Notes under the pieces: generated by a model | The model's input: the letters and a program-made list of their open reading frames with translations, nothing else | What the model was told of the DNA's origin: nothing | The model's database searches: none | Translations under genes and position numbers: made by a program | Assembly (NCBI GenBank): GCA_022826645.1 | Contig: JAJDUM010000037.1 | Location: forward strand, 1 to 64,000 | DNA length: 64,000 bases | Direction: 5' to 3' | Origin: Candidatus Poribacteria bacterium | GTDB taxonomy: Bacteria > Poribacteria > WGA-4E > PCPOR2b | In this document: piece after piece, positions 1-9,301 of the stretch | Numbering within the stretch: the stretch's first letter is position 1 | Layout of the letters: the number at the start of each line of letters is the position of its first letter

Positions 1-38
1 GCTCATGTAAAAAGAAAGTGCAAAACGCGAATCGAAAT

Positions 39-62
39 CGTAGGGGCGGGGTTTCCCCGCCC
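39..62. repeat. GTAG-hairpin module CGTAG-GGGCGGGG-TTT-CCCCGCCC
   Basis: Perfect 8-bp stem; exact reverse complement of the module at 9547-9570. Confidence 0.7.
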
Positions 63-133
63 GTGGCACATCCCGCCTGTCCCGATTCATCGGGCCTGCC
101 CCGATCCTATCGGGGGATTTATCGGGGCAGTAA

Positions 134-157
134 GGGTTGGGGGACCCAACCCCTACG
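134..157. repeat. GTAG/CTAC hairpin module GGGTTGGG-GGA-CCCAACCC-CCTACG
   Basis: Perfect 8-bp inverted repeat followed by CTACG. Confidence 0.6.
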
Positions 158-210
158 AAGATTCAGTTGCTGTTGCACTAATTCTTAACATGAACCAAAA
201 TAGATAGTCT

Positions 211-641
211 TAGGAGTTACGCACTTCAGTTCGTAGTAGCGCATTTCTTAATCCCGATTTATCGGGGATTCATTGCGCGTCCAGACGAGGGAGGAAGAAA
301 TGGGCGGCTGCAATCTGAAGTGTTCAAGCCGCTCTGATGTCACAATATGTCACATATTCTCACATATTTTGCATATTTTCGTTAGTCTTGGAGCGGACCG
401 TTGATGAACATTGGCTTTGATTTTAATCAGATGTCACATATTCTCACGGATTATCACATATTCTCACATATTTTTTACTTGAGTGTGCGTTTTAGTGCGT
501 TTTAGTGAGGTGATTTGGGCTTCTGAACCCTGATTTATGCCGTTCCCCCGATGCATCCCCGACGAGTCGGGACAGGCAGGAACGAAACAGGGGGCTGTAC
601 TACTTATCAGGGGGACTTATGAGCCAACTGCGTAACTCCTA
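211..641. repeat. MITE-like element C with TAGGAGTTACGCA-type inverted termini
   Basis: TAGGAGTTACGCACTT (211-226) and AACTGCGTAACTCCTA (626-641); flanked by direct repeat TAGTCT (205-210 and 642-647). Confidence 0.65.
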
Positions 642-646
642 TAGTC

Positions 647-705
647 TTTTGTATCACAATCTGTTAGATTGTGATACAAAAACGCAAACTAACAGTTTGC
701 GCTAC
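647..705. repeat. Two-hairpin dispersed module
   Basis: TTTTGTATCACAATCT-GTT-AGATTGTGATACAAAA, then CGCAAACT-AAC-AGTTTGCG-CTAC; inverted copy at 29085-29135. Confidence 0.75.
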
Positions 706-746
706 AGTGTCTAGTTAATTCTGAAATCTACTATAAATTTCTTGGG

Positions 747-1202
747 TTACGATGCCTGTTGACCAAATACTTTTGCGAAATCGACTTGAATTTCCTCATT
801 CTCAACAATTCTGTCATGGAACAATTTTTCTTCTGACGAGGTTGTCACGAATACACTTCTGCTATGCGGCTCTATTGCCCAGACGGCCTTGACCCCTGCT
901 TGAATTAATTGTGCTGCTTTTTCCAGCAATTCCTCAATAGTCTGACTTGAAGAAATAACTTCAATTGCTAAGACCGGCATCTGTTGAAATTTAGAGACAT
1001 CACGAAAAAAATTGGGGTGTATTTGCTCTTTGGGAAAAATTGAAATATCCGGTGTGAGTCCATTTGCAATATCCAGAGTGAGTTCCGGTAGGGGTTCAAC
1101 CTTCTCATTCTGCAGCAACTGACGGAGGATTTGAAGGCAGATATAACTATAATTCAGTGAAGGCATTTCTTCATCCTGTTTATCATTTTCAAGATTTAGC
1201 AT
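747..1202 (-). CDS. Uma2-like (DUF820) PD-(D/E)XK family protein
   Basis: ORF with PDISIFP...VLAIEVISSSQTIEELLEKAAQLIQAGVKAVWAIEP, characteristic of Uma2/DUF820. Confidence 0.7.
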   Translation of the reverse strand: MLNLENDKQDEEMPSLNYSYICLQILRQLLQNEKVEPLPELTLDIANGLTPDISIFPKEQIHPNFFRDVSKFQQMPVLAIEVISSSQTIEELLEKAAQLIQAGVKAVWAIEPHSRSVFVTTSSEEKLFHDRIVENEEIQVDFAKVFGQQAS

Positions 1203-1271
1203 ATCGTTTATACCTCTCGCCTCACTACCCCCGATGGGATCGGGATTTGAAGTTTTTTTGTATGTTTTACA

Positions 1272-2276
1272 CTAAAAGTTTGAAATGAGTGAAAACCGGT
1301 GGGCGGCGCCAAGTTTGCCGTAGGAGACGAAGGCGTAATCGAGTTGGAACCCTTCAAGGCTGAATCCGATTCCGCTGGTGATGCCGGAGGCTGTTCCGAG
1401 ATCGTTGCCGCCGAGTCTATATTTGTAACCCGCACGCAGGTGGATGAGTTCGTAGGCGGTGAACGCGGCGCCGACGCCAACGGTGGGGTCATTGTCACTG
1501 GGACGGTTTAGGTCGGCGGTGAGGGTGAACGCCTCGTCCAACAATCTGTACGCCGCACCGACCTTGATGTTGAGGGGCAAACTAAAGGATTCCTCAACGA
1601 ATTTGACCTTAGCACCGAGATGTTGGACATTGAATCCGAGAGAGATCGAATTGTCGAGGATAGCGTACAGTCCGCCTATATCAAATGCGATGACTTGCGC
1701 ACTTTCGGTGTCAATCTTTTCGCGAACCCATTTAGCGTTGGCACCTAAAGAGAGCGCACCTCCAAATCGGCGAGCATAGGAAGCAATTAGGGCGAGATCA
1801 TAAGGGTGGAAATTCTCCGTTTTAACTGGCTCCCCACTCTCATTAATGTCGTATCCTTCAAGCTCGCCATAGGAGAGGTAGATGAGACTCCCGCCGAGTG
1901 TACCCGCGTCTCCGAGGGGCTGTGCAAAGCCGATGAACTGGTGGTTAATCCCTTCAAACCACTCGTTGTGCATGAGTCCGAGCTGCGGACGCTGCAGTTG
2001 AGCGAGTCCCGCTGGATTCCAGTGTGTCGCGTACAGATCATCGGCATCGGCGACTTGGGATTCTCCCATGCCGATGGCTTTCGCACCCACACCGATCTTC
2101 AGGAACGTCATCGCCCGCGTCCCGACGTTTTCATGGATATCAGCACCATCGGCGACCGTCCATGGGCACAGCGCGATTCCGCAGAGTATAAAAAGGCTTA
2201 AATATCTATTAAATCTTGGCAAACGATTCTCCTGATTGAAGCATAGAAAAAGAACGATTATACTCAGAAGGCCCAT
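1272..2276 (-). CDS. PorV/PorQ (UPF0164) family outer-membrane-like protein
   Basis: 334 aa, N-terminal hydrophobic segment, 'GVGAKAIGMGESQVADADDLYATHWNPAGLAQL' motif of the PorV/PorQ family. Confidence 0.75.
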   Translation of the reverse strand: MGLLSIIVLFLCFNQENRLPRFNRYLSLFILCGIALCPWTVADGADIHENVGTRAMTFLKIGVGAKAIGMGESQVADADDLYATHWNPAGLAQLQRPQLGLMHNEWFEGINHQFIGFAQPLGDAGTLGGSLIYLSYGELEGYDINESGEPVKTENFHPYDLALIASYARRFGGALSLGANAKWVREKIDTESAQVIAFDIGGLYAILDNSISLGFNVQHLGAKVKFVEESFSLPLNIKVGAAYRLLDEAFTLTADLNRPSDNDPTVGVGAAFTAYELIHLRAGYKYRLGGNDLGTASGITSGIGFSLEGFQLDYAFVSYGKLGAAHRFSLISNF

Positions 2277-2303
2277 GTCGAAAGGACGTGCAGTGCGCTA
2301 AGA

Positions 2304-2333
2304 ACGTGAAACGTAATGCGTGAAACGTGAAAA
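2304..2333. repeat. ACGTGAAACGTRATGCGTGAAACGTGAAAA dispersed repeat, copy 1
   Basis: Same ~30-bp word at 3357-3385, 18332-18360 and (interrupted) 36654-36710. Confidence 0.8.
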
Positions 2334-2904
2334 CAATGCGCTCATTAATTCATTGGTGCAGCCGGGTTAGAAAACGCGACCTGCGGAACTAAAAAAAGAT
2401 AAGATACAGCGTTCGGAGAAACCGAGTTTTTGTCAAAAGCTCGGTTTTTATTGCACAATTTCTTGGCATAAACCACCCAGAAAAGACTGAGGCATTATAG
2501 CGAATCGGATCGAGTTTGTCAATATAAATCTCGTCACCCACAGGGTCAGTTAAGCTCCCATATTATTGCCCCGATAGATCCCCGATGAACCGGGACAGGC
2601 GAGATGCAAAGCAGTCTGAATCAACGGATTAACGCGGATTAACGGACTACACGGACAAAAGACACACGCGACAACTGCATCCGATCCAATCGGGATCGAA
2701 ACTGACATGACAACGCGCAATGAATTGCGCTACTACAAACTGTGGGGTAAGATGCCCCGCCTACAGAGTAAGGGTGGAACGCGTAATGAAGAGATACCGA
2801 TTGGCCTGCCCTACGGATAACAAGCATGACCCAAAATGGAAAACTTAATAGCCCTATGATCCCTAACGCAAGTGGCGTGGCTGAGTGATTCAACCAATGT
2901 AGTG

Positions 2905-3279
2905 TTAGGTCGCTTCCGGATCTGCGTCACTATTTTCGAGGGCATCTTCGGGTAAGCTTGCAAGATGATCTTCAATAATGCTTTTCGCATCTTGCACCTG
3001 ATCGGACTGAACAAGAAGCTCCCCCCATTCGGATTCGAGCCGAATGCCCCCGAGCGCGGAGATCTCGTGCGGACGTACCACCGCATCAATTCCTTCGCCC
3101 TCCAGCACTCCCTTAATTAGGTTTCCGACAAATTCGTTGGGGATCTCTTGAATAACCTCCCAATCAATGTACTCAACGGTGTCCTCTGGCAGGCGTTCTG
3201 GCTCTAATTCAACTTGACAATCGGCACAGATTAAAACATCTGAGGCATATTCAGCGCTGCATTCTGGACAAAATGACAT
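2905..3279 (-). CDS. Zinc-ribbon plus DUF2007-like signal-transducing protein
   Basis: ORF 2905..3348; start at MSFCPEC (3279) preferred. CPEC...CADC zinc ribbon, then 'EFVGNLIKGVLEGEGIDAVVR...GELLVQSDQVQDAKSIIEDH'. Confidence 0.65.
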   Translation of the reverse strand: MSFCPECSAEYASDVLICADCQVELEPERLPEDTVEYIDWEVIQEIPNEFVGNLIKGVLEGEGIDAVVRPHEISALGGIRLESEWGELLVQSDQVQDAKSIIEDHLASLPEDALENSDADPEAT

Positions 3280-3356
3280 GGTAGATACCTCCTTCCGCTT
3301 AATGACCAGTGGTGCTAGTTTGCAACTGCTAATATGTGTCCCGGTCAAAGATCAAA

Positions 3357-3385
3357 AGTGAAACGTGATGCGTGAAACGTGAAAA
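3357..3385. repeat. GTGAAACGTGATGCGTGAAACGTGAAAA dispersed repeat, copy 2
   Basis: Matches copies at 2304 and 18332. Confidence 0.8.
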
Positions 3386-3445
3386 TTGGAAAACGGTATT
3401 GTCTCGTTTGTTTGTCATGGCATCATGAACCCTTGAGAACTGACT

Positions 3446-4339
3446 CTATTCACCAAAATTCCAAAGCTGGAGTGCGGTTTTACCCAAAACCCATTCCCGA
3501 TCTTCGGGTGCGAAGAAGTCCATTTCGTCTCGCACAACGGATAGGGTCTGCGCATAGGTCGCGTTGGGCAAGCAGACGGGCCAATCCGTGCCCCACATGA
3601 TGCGCTTGCCGCCAAATGACTGATAGACTTTTTTGACCAAGTCGTGGGCATCTGTCCATGGATATGCGCTATCGGAAGACGACCAGGTGTGGCTAATCTT
3701 GACGTAAACGCGGGGGTATCGCGCCATGTCCAGTAGTAACTGCTGCTTTTCGGGGTCATCTAATGGTGCGCTTGCCATGTGATCTATCGAAACATCGAGA
3801 TCACCGTGCCGGTCTAATATTGCCGCAAGGTCAGGCATCCGATCGACGCCGGTCAAAATTAGCATTGGGACACCAAGTTCCTCTGCACGACTGAAGATTG
3901 GATCCATCAAGGGACCCGTGAACCAATCGTCGGTGGCACTGCCAGACGGACTGAGGCGGACACCGTGGATGCCGTGCTCCTCAACCCAGTAACTCAGATG
4001 GTCTGGCGCGTCGGGATCCTCTGGGTTCACCCGGCAGACCGCCATGAATTTGTCGGGGTAATCTTTTATTGCCTTCGCGGCGTAACTGTTGTCCCAGCGA
4101 TAATGGATGACTTGTACGAGCACTGTTTTTTCAACACCGTTAGCGTTCATCAGATCGAGCAACATCTCCGGTGTAGCATCGTCGGTTGGTGGGGTTGTTG
4201 TTTCGGGTGCCCACGGGAATTGTGGGTCATTTTTCCAGACATGAACGTGGGGATCAATAATTCTCAATTTTGTTTTCCTTTCTGTGTCAGCATTTTCGGA
4301 ACACTCTTGATTGAATGAGGGGTATGTATACGCAGACAC
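3446..4339 (-). CDS. Amidohydrolase (amidohydro_2 / TIM-barrel metal-dependent hydrolase)
   Basis: IIDPHVHVW ... SIDHMA ... IMWGTDWP; paralog of 18394..19245. Confidence 0.85.
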   Translation of the reverse strand: MSAYTYPSFNQECSENADTERKTKLRIIDPHVHVWKNDPQFPWAPETTTPPTDDATPEMLLDLMNANGVEKTVLVQVIHYRWDNSYAAKAIKDYPDKFMAVCRVNPEDPDAPDHLSYWVEEHGIHGVRLSPSGSATDDWFTGPLMDPIFSRAEELGVPMLILTGVDRMPDLAAILDRHGDLDVSIDHMASAPLDDPEKQQLLLDMARYPRVYVKISHTWSSSDSAYPWTDAHDLVKKVYQSFGGKRIMWGTDWPVCLPNATYAQTLSVVRDEMDFFAPEDREWVLGKTALQLWNFGE

Positions 4340-4407
4340 CTCGGTCGTAACTGTACAATCTGTAGTAAACGGAGATAAATTCTATTTACCAATTGTGTCA
4401 TCACCTG

Positions 4408-4752
4408 CTATACAGGCTCGTATAGGCATGCGTCTAAAATGCTCAGAACCTCGTCGAGCACGGATTGAGAGGCTTTCTTAATAAACTTTACCCTTCTGCT
4501 TGCATAATCGACAGACTTGATCTGTTCAACCATAATAAAACCGGTAAGGGATGATTCATCGGGGACGGCTACATGGAATGGAATATCCCTCTGCGTGTTG
4601 GTTATTGGACATATCATAGCCAGTCCAGTATGCCTATTGAAGAGAGTACGACTGACCACCAATGCGGGACGACGTCCCTGTTGTTCGTGTCCTGCCTGCG
4701 GATCGAAGGTCAAAGCCACAAAGTCCCCTTTTTGGGGAATATATTGGGACAT
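4408..4752 (-). CDS. mazF: MazF/PemK-family endoribonuclease toxin
   Basis: 'PQKGDFVALTFDPQAGHEQQGRRPALVVS...MICPITN...GFIMVEQIKSVDYASRRVKFI'; starts immediately after the MazE-like stop. Confidence 0.92.
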   Translation of the reverse strand: MSQYIPQKGDFVALTFDPQAGHEQQGRRPALVVSRTLFNRHTGLAMICPITNTQRDIPFHVAVPDESSLTGFIMVEQIKSVDYASRRVKFIKKASQSVLDEVLSILDACLYEPV

Positions 4753-5001
4753 TTACCACACTTCCTTCCCAGTAATCTCCCCCCAGTCCAGCTCCTCGGC
4801 ATGATACTTTTGGGGCATCTTCGACACTAATTCCTTCAGATCATATCTGCCCCGTACTTTAGTAACAGGTTCAATGATAATCCGCCCTTTCTGCACCGAA
4901 ACATTGACCTCATCACCCACATGGATCTGGACCTCTTGGAGAAGAGCCTTTGTCAACCGAAGCCCTTGGCTATTTCCCCATTTCTGAACTTTACTCAACA
5001 T
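4753..5001 (-). CDS. mazE: MazE-like (AbrB/SpoVT) antitoxin
   Basis: 'VQKWGNSQGLRLTKALLQEVQIHVGDEVNVSVQKGRIIIEPV'; TAAATG junction with mazF. Confidence 0.92.
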   Translation of the reverse strand: MLSKVQKWGNSQGLRLTKALLQEVQIHVGDEVNVSVQKGRIIIEPVTKVRGRYDLKELVSKMPQKYHAEELDWGEITGKEVW

Positions 5002-5154
5002 AGCTACTCCTCTCGAAGGTGTTAAATGTATATCCTAAGTATACCCCGAAGGAGGTTGAAAAAGCAAGATTATTGGGATATTCCATCGACCTAAGCCTAT
5101 AACAATAGAACTGAGATAAAACAGATCAGGAGAAGCATGTGACGTCTGTAGTAT

Positions 5155-6339
5155 CTATATGCCAAACTCTCCCTTAACTTCGGCGAACATTTTGACCGCG
5201 AAATCGAGATTTTCGATCGAATGTGCAGCGGAGATTTGGGTCCGGATTCGCGCCGTACCTTGAGGAACGACAGGATAGAAGAAGCCGATTACGTACACCC
5301 CTTTTTCGAGGAGCCGCGCCGCCATTTGCTGCGCTAATCTTGCCTCACCAAGCATAATCGGCACGATGGGGTGGTCCCCGGACGGAATGTCAAATCCCAC
5401 TTCCGCCATTCTGGATCGGAAATAGCGGGTATTCTCCTCTAACTTGTCTCGCAGGGCGGTGGACGCTGTTATCATCTCAAGCGCTTTCAGGGACGCGCTG
5501 ACGATACTGGGAGCGATGGTATTGGAAAACAGATAGGGCCGTGAGCGTTGGCGCAGCAGATCAATAATTTCACTTCTACCGCTTGTGAACCCGCCGCTGG
5601 CGCCGCCGAGCGCCTTTCCGAGCGTACTGGTGATGATGTCGATTCTGCCCATAACGTCACGGTATTCGTGTGTGCCTTTCCCCGTTTTGCCCATGAACCC
5701 AGTTGAGTGAGAATCGTCGATCATGACCAGTGCGTCGTATCTGTCCGCAAGGTCGCAGAGATCCTGTAGGTTTGCAATGGTGCCGTCCATAGAGAACACA
5801 CCGTCCGTTGCGATCAGGCGAAAGCGTGAGTCCTGTGCATCCTTGAGCTTGGCTTCAAGATCTCCCATATCGGAGTTCTTGAAACGGAAACGCTTTGCTT
5901 TGCATAGCCGTACCCCGTCGATGATGCTAGCGTGGTTCAATTCGTCACTGAGAATTGCATCCTCCTCAGTAAGGAGCGTCTCAAACAACCCCGCGTTTGC
6001 GTCGAAACAGGAGGTGTATAGGATTGTGTCCTCTGTTTCGAGGAATTCGGAGATTTTCTCCTCAAGCGTTGTATGGATGGCTTGCGTCCCGCAGATAAAA
6101 CGCACGGACGACAGTCCGTGCCCCCACTGGTCTATGCCCTCCTTTGCTGCTTCGACGATCACTGGGTGATTCGCCAACCCAAGATAGTTATTGGCGCACA
6201 TATTGAGAACCGTTTCACCGGTCTGGACATTGATGCGTGCCTGCTGTGGGCTGGTGATGATCCGCTCCCTTTTATATAATCCGCTCTCCTCGATTTCTTC
6301 GAGCAGCGTCTTCAGATGAGATTTCATCCTACCAATCAT
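5155..6339 (-). CDS. kbl: Glycine C-acetyltransferase (2-amino-3-ketobutyrate CoA ligase)
   Basis: ORF 5155..6354; GGAGGG Shine-Dalgarno favours start at 6339. '[13 protein letters not shown]', '[19 protein letters not shown]', '[13 protein letters not shown]'. Confidence 0.9.
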   Translation of the reverse strand: MIGRMKSHLKTLLEEIEESGLYKRERIITSPQQARINVQTGETVLNMCANNYLGLANHPVIVEAAKEGIDQWGHGLSSVRFICGTQAIHTTLEEKISEFLETEDTILYTSCFDANAGLFETLLTEEDAILSDELNHASIIDGVRLCKAKRFRFKNSDMGDLEAKLKDAQDSRFRLIATDGVFSMDGTIANLQDLCDLADRYDALVMIDDSHSTGFMGKTGKGTHEYRDVMGRIDIITSTLGKALGGASGGFTSGRSEIIDLLRQRSRPYLFSNTIAPSIVSASLKALEMITASTALRDKLEENTRYFRSRMAEVGFDIPSGDHPIVPIMLGEARLAQQMAARLLEKGVYVIGFFYPVVPQGTARIRTQISAAHSIENLDFAVKMFAEVKGEFGI

Positions 6340-6367
6340 TCCGTATCCCTCCATTTCGATAGACGAT

Positions 6368-6472
6368 ATAGGACTTACACAGTTGAACGGTCAGTGCCTT
6401 CTTAGGCACCGGTTCTGTTTCGTAGGGAACGCAGATCTGCGTTCCCTACCGAAGCGAAGTGCGTAACTCCTA
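6368..6472. repeat. MITE-like element D flanked by 11-bp direct repeats, with internal 28-bp palindrome
   Basis: Ends TAGGACTTACACAGTT / AAGTGCGTAACTCCTA; flanks CGATAGACGAT at 6357-6367 and 6473-6483; perfect palindrome GTAGGGAACGCAGATCTGCGTTCCCTAC at 6422-6449. Confidence 0.75.
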
Positions 6473-6491
6473 CGATAGACGATTCAATCGC

Positions 6492-7256
6492 CTACATCAT
6501 CAAATCGCCACCGTTGATATCAATAGATGCCCCTGTAATATATGCCGCATCCGTCGCTAGAAAGACTATAAGTTGCGCGACTTCGTCGGGGGTTCCCAAT
6601 CTGGGAATTGGAAAACTTTCTTCATAAGCGCGTAATTGTTCAGGGGAACAGTTCTCCCGTGCCATCTCGGTGTCGATGAGTCCGGGGCAGATCGCGTTGA
6701 CGGTGATGCCGAAAGGCGCGACCTCTTTCGCCATCCCCCGCGTTAAGCCGAGGACGCCCGCTTTGGCAGCGGTGTAATGCACACCGCCAAGGGTGCTGAC
6801 GCTTCTCCCCGCCGATGAAGACATATTGACGATGCGACCAAATTTGTTTTCCTTCATGATTGGCAGCACCGCCTTTGAACAGAGGAAGCTACCGTTCAGG
6901 TTGACATCGAGGACCTCGTCCCATTCGGCTTTGGTAACGTTATCAATCCGGGTTGGATAGAGGATCCCCGCATTATTGATCAGAACAGTAACGGTCCCGT
7001 AGTGTTCGATAGTCGTTTCGACCATATCAGCGACTTCGTCCTCTTTCGTGACATCCGTTTTCATCGCCAGCGCGCTGCTATTGGCACCATCGTTTATTCT
7101 CTCAGCGACGCCCGCGACTTTTTGCAGATTGATGTCGCTTACGACAACTCTCGCGCCTTCCGCTGCCAGACGACTGGCAATCGCTGCGCCCATCCCTTGT
7201 GCAGCGCCGGTAACAATCGCTACCTGATCCTGAAGTCTCCCTTCGGACTGTCCCAT
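6492..7256 (-). CDS. SDR family oxidoreductase
   Basis: 'AIVTGAAQGMGAAIA', 'NNAGI', 'NMSSSAG...YTAAKAG', 'GASIDINGG'. Confidence 0.9.
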   Translation of the reverse strand: MGQSEGRLQDQVAIVTGAAQGMGAAIASRLAAEGARVVVSDINLQKVAGVAERINDGANSSALAMKTDVTKEDEVADMVETTIEHYGTVTVLINNAGILYPTRIDNVTKAEWDEVLDVNLNGSFLCSKAVLPIMKENKFGRIVNMSSSAGRSVSTLGGVHYTAAKAGVLGLTRGMAKEVAPFGITVNAICPGLIDTEMARENCSPEQLRAYEESFPIPRLGTPDEVAQLIVFLATDAAYITGASIDINGGDLMM

Positions 7257-7277
7257 TGCGAATCTCCTCGTATGCTC

Positions 7278-8405
7278 TCACGCGATTTTCATCAGTTTAT
7301 CGGTTGCTTTCAGACCTGAACCTGTCAGGATGGAGACTGTAACATCCCCTGCACCGATAATTCCCGATTCTACGAACTTATCAAAGGCTTTGACAATAAC
7401 AGCAGAGGTGGGTTCGACGTAGATTCCTTTTGAAGCGAGGGCTTTAATCCCGACCTCGATTTCCCCTTCGTCAATGGTGGTGACTGCGCCGTTGGTCTCC
7501 CGGAGTGCACCCATAATGGTATCCCCGCGGATGGGTGCTTCCGATACGATGCCTTCTGCAAGGGTCTCATGGGTCTGGGGAAACCTTTCAATCTGCGACC
7601 TGTTTTCAGCATAAGCCTTGTAGACTGGACAGCACGCAGCGGACTGAACCCCTAGTAAGCGAGGGGTTTTGGTGATAATCCCCTGTGCCTGCAGCTCTCC
7701 AAATCCGATCCACAAGCCCATATAGACGCTTCCAAACCCGATCGGACAGATGATGTGGTCCGGCACTTGCCAGCCGAGCTGCTCCGCGATCTCGAAGGCG
7801 ATAGTTTTGGTGCCCTCCAGAAAGAAGGGGTTCCAGTTATGCGAGGCGTAATAGGTGGTTTCCGCTGCTTCGAGGACCGCCTGCGTCGTCGCAGCGCGAT
7901 TCCCTTCGATTAGTTTTAGTTTCGCGCCGTACATTGAGATTTGTGCGAGCTTGCCTTTTGATGTGGACGCTGGACAGTAGATTGTGCAGTCGATCCCCGC
8001 CTTCGCACTATACGCCGCGATCGCTGCGCCCGCATTCCCGGATGAATCTTCGACAACCTCTTGGACGCCAAGCTCCTTGACTTTGGACAACAGGACAGCA
8101 GCCCCTCGGTCCTTGTACGAACCTGTTGGGCAAACAAAATCCAACTTCAGCCGATGGTCATGTGTCGGGCTATCAAAGGAAACGAGCGGCGTCATCCCCT
8201 CACCGAGCGAGATGATTGATGCGTCATCGGCAATTGGAAGGGCACCACAATAACGCCAGAGCGTGCTGTCCTCCATGGAGACCCGGTCAACTGAAAATCG
8301 GCTTCCCGTTCGTTTTAGACTAAGTGGTTGACCACAATCGCATTTGTACCTGAGAGTATCGATACGGTATGTTGTACTGCATTGGTCGCAGATATATTCA
8401 ATCAT
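7278..8405 (-). CDS. thrC: Threonine synthase-like PLP enzyme
   Basis: N-terminal Cys cluster (CDQCSTTYRIDTLRYKCDCG), 'PTGSYKDRGAAVLLS', 'EDSSGNAGAAIAAYSAKAGI'. Confidence 0.85.
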   Translation of the reverse strand: MIEYICDQCSTTYRIDTLRYKCDCGQPLSLKRTGSRFSVDRVSMEDSTLWRYCGALPIADDASIISLGEGMTPLVSFDSPTHDHRLKLDFVCPTGSYKDRGAAVLLSKVKELGVQEVVEDSSGNAGAAIAAYSAKAGIDCTIYCPASTSKGKLAQISMYGAKLKLIEGNRAATTQAVLEAAETTYYASHNWNPFFLEGTKTIAFEIAEQLGWQVPDHIICPIGFGSVYMGLWIGFGELQAQGIITKTPRLLGVQSAACCPVYKAYAENRSQIERFPQTHETLAEGIVSEAPIRGDTIMGALRETNGAVTTIDEGEIEVGIKALASKGIYVEPTSAVIVKAFDKFVESGIIGAGDVTVSILTGSGLKATDKLMKIA

Positions 8406-9136
8406 TTTCCTTCTCGGTTAGTTTTTTTCAGGCTATCATCAACAATCCAATATTTGAGAATAACGTAGATCGCAACAACCCCATCTTTCCATTTAATTTT
8501 TTTGCCTTCGGCGTAGGTCCGGGCGTGGTAACTGATGGGGACCTCGTGGAAGCGTAATCTCCGCTTGGCAACTTTCGCTGTGATTTCTGGTTCGATACCA
8601 AAACGGTTTGACCGTAACGGGATTGTTTTCAAGGCTTGTAAGCGAAACGCCTTATAGCAGGTTTCCATGTCGGTCAGATTGAGGTTTGTGAACCTGTTAC
8701 TCAGGAATGTCAGAAACCGGTTACCTAAAACATGTTTGGAGTATAAGTCCTGCCTGTCTCCCTTTATCATAAACCGAGATCCATAGACCACGTCCGCATC
8801 GCTTTGTAGCATGGGAGTCAACAGTAGTTGGAAGTCATTTGGATCGTATTCGAGGTCCGCATCTTGGATGATGGCTATGTCTCCGGACGCGCCTTCGATT
8901 GCCTCGCGGATTGCAGCACCTTTTCCCTTGTTCTTCTCTTGAAAAATAGGCTTAATTTGTGGATGGGTGTCGGCTAACTGTTTAATAATTTCAGTCGAGC
9001 CATCGGTTGACGCATCATCTACGATCACGAGTTCAAGGGAATCGATGCCGTTAATTCGCTGGTTAAGTACGCGGGCAACAATCTCTGCAAGTGTTTTTCT
9101 CTCATTGTAGACTGGCATCAAAACACTTAGCTTCAT
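8402..9136 (-). CDS. Glycosyltransferase family 2
   Basis: 'LSVLMPVYNERKTLAEIVARV...LVIVDDASTDGSTEII...DADLEYDPNDF'; 4-nt overlap (ATGA) with thrC-like gene. Confidence 0.9.
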   Translation of the reverse strand: MKLSVLMPVYNERKTLAEIVARVLNQRINGIDSLELVIVDDASTDGSTEIIKQLADTHPQIKPIFQEKNKGKGAAIREAIEGASGDIAIIQDADLEYDPNDFQLLLTPMLQSDADVVYGSRFMIKGDRQDLYSKHVLGNRFLTFLSNRFTNLNLTDMETCYKAFRLQALKTIPLRSNRFGIEPEITAKVAKRRLRFHEVPISYHARTYAEGKKIKWKDGVVAIYVILKYWIVDDSLKKTNREGK

Positions 9137-9301
9137 AAGGCACGGATCTTCCGGTTATAGCATAACACAAGTTGCTAAATCGCCCGTAATATTCATAGCT
9201 CAACGCCTAACTGGAGATAACTCGGTTTACTAAAACAATCCATTAGATGTGTTGGGTCACGTGGTTTTCTTAAATTATCGCGCATCAACCTAGCACAATA
9301 C

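Larger units (their letters stand above)
1..195. repeat. MITE-like element A with ~23-bp imperfect terminal inverted repeats
   Basis: Left end GCTCATGTAAAAAGAAAGTGCAA (1-23); right end TTGCACTAATTCTTAACATGAAC (173-195). The right end matches 57196-57218 at all but one base. The left boundary coincides with the window edge. Confidence 0.6.

Noticed and set aside
351-475. Iterated CACATATTCT words considered as a CRISPR array or replication iterons
   Set aside because: Repeats are too short and irregular, have no regular spacers and no cas or rep gene nearby; treated as interior of a MITE-like element.
1208-1511. ORFs 1208..1498(-) and 1299..1511(+) overlapping the PorV/PorQ gene
   Set aside because: Low-complexity translations in alternative frames of a well-supported CDS.
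1459-2201. ORFs 1459..1779(+), 1787..2092(-), 1806..2201(+)
   Set aside because: Shadow ORFs inside the PorV/PorQ gene; no recognisable domains.
2412-2452. AAACCGAG...CTCGGTTTTT hairpin as terminator
   Set aside because: Same word recurs at 29440-29475 and partially at 14760, and it is far from gene ends, so it is more likely another dispersed hairpin module than a dedicated terminator.
5723-6279. Plus-strand ORFs across kbl (5723..6169, 6073..6279)
   Set aside because: Antisense shadows of a strongly conserved enzyme gene.
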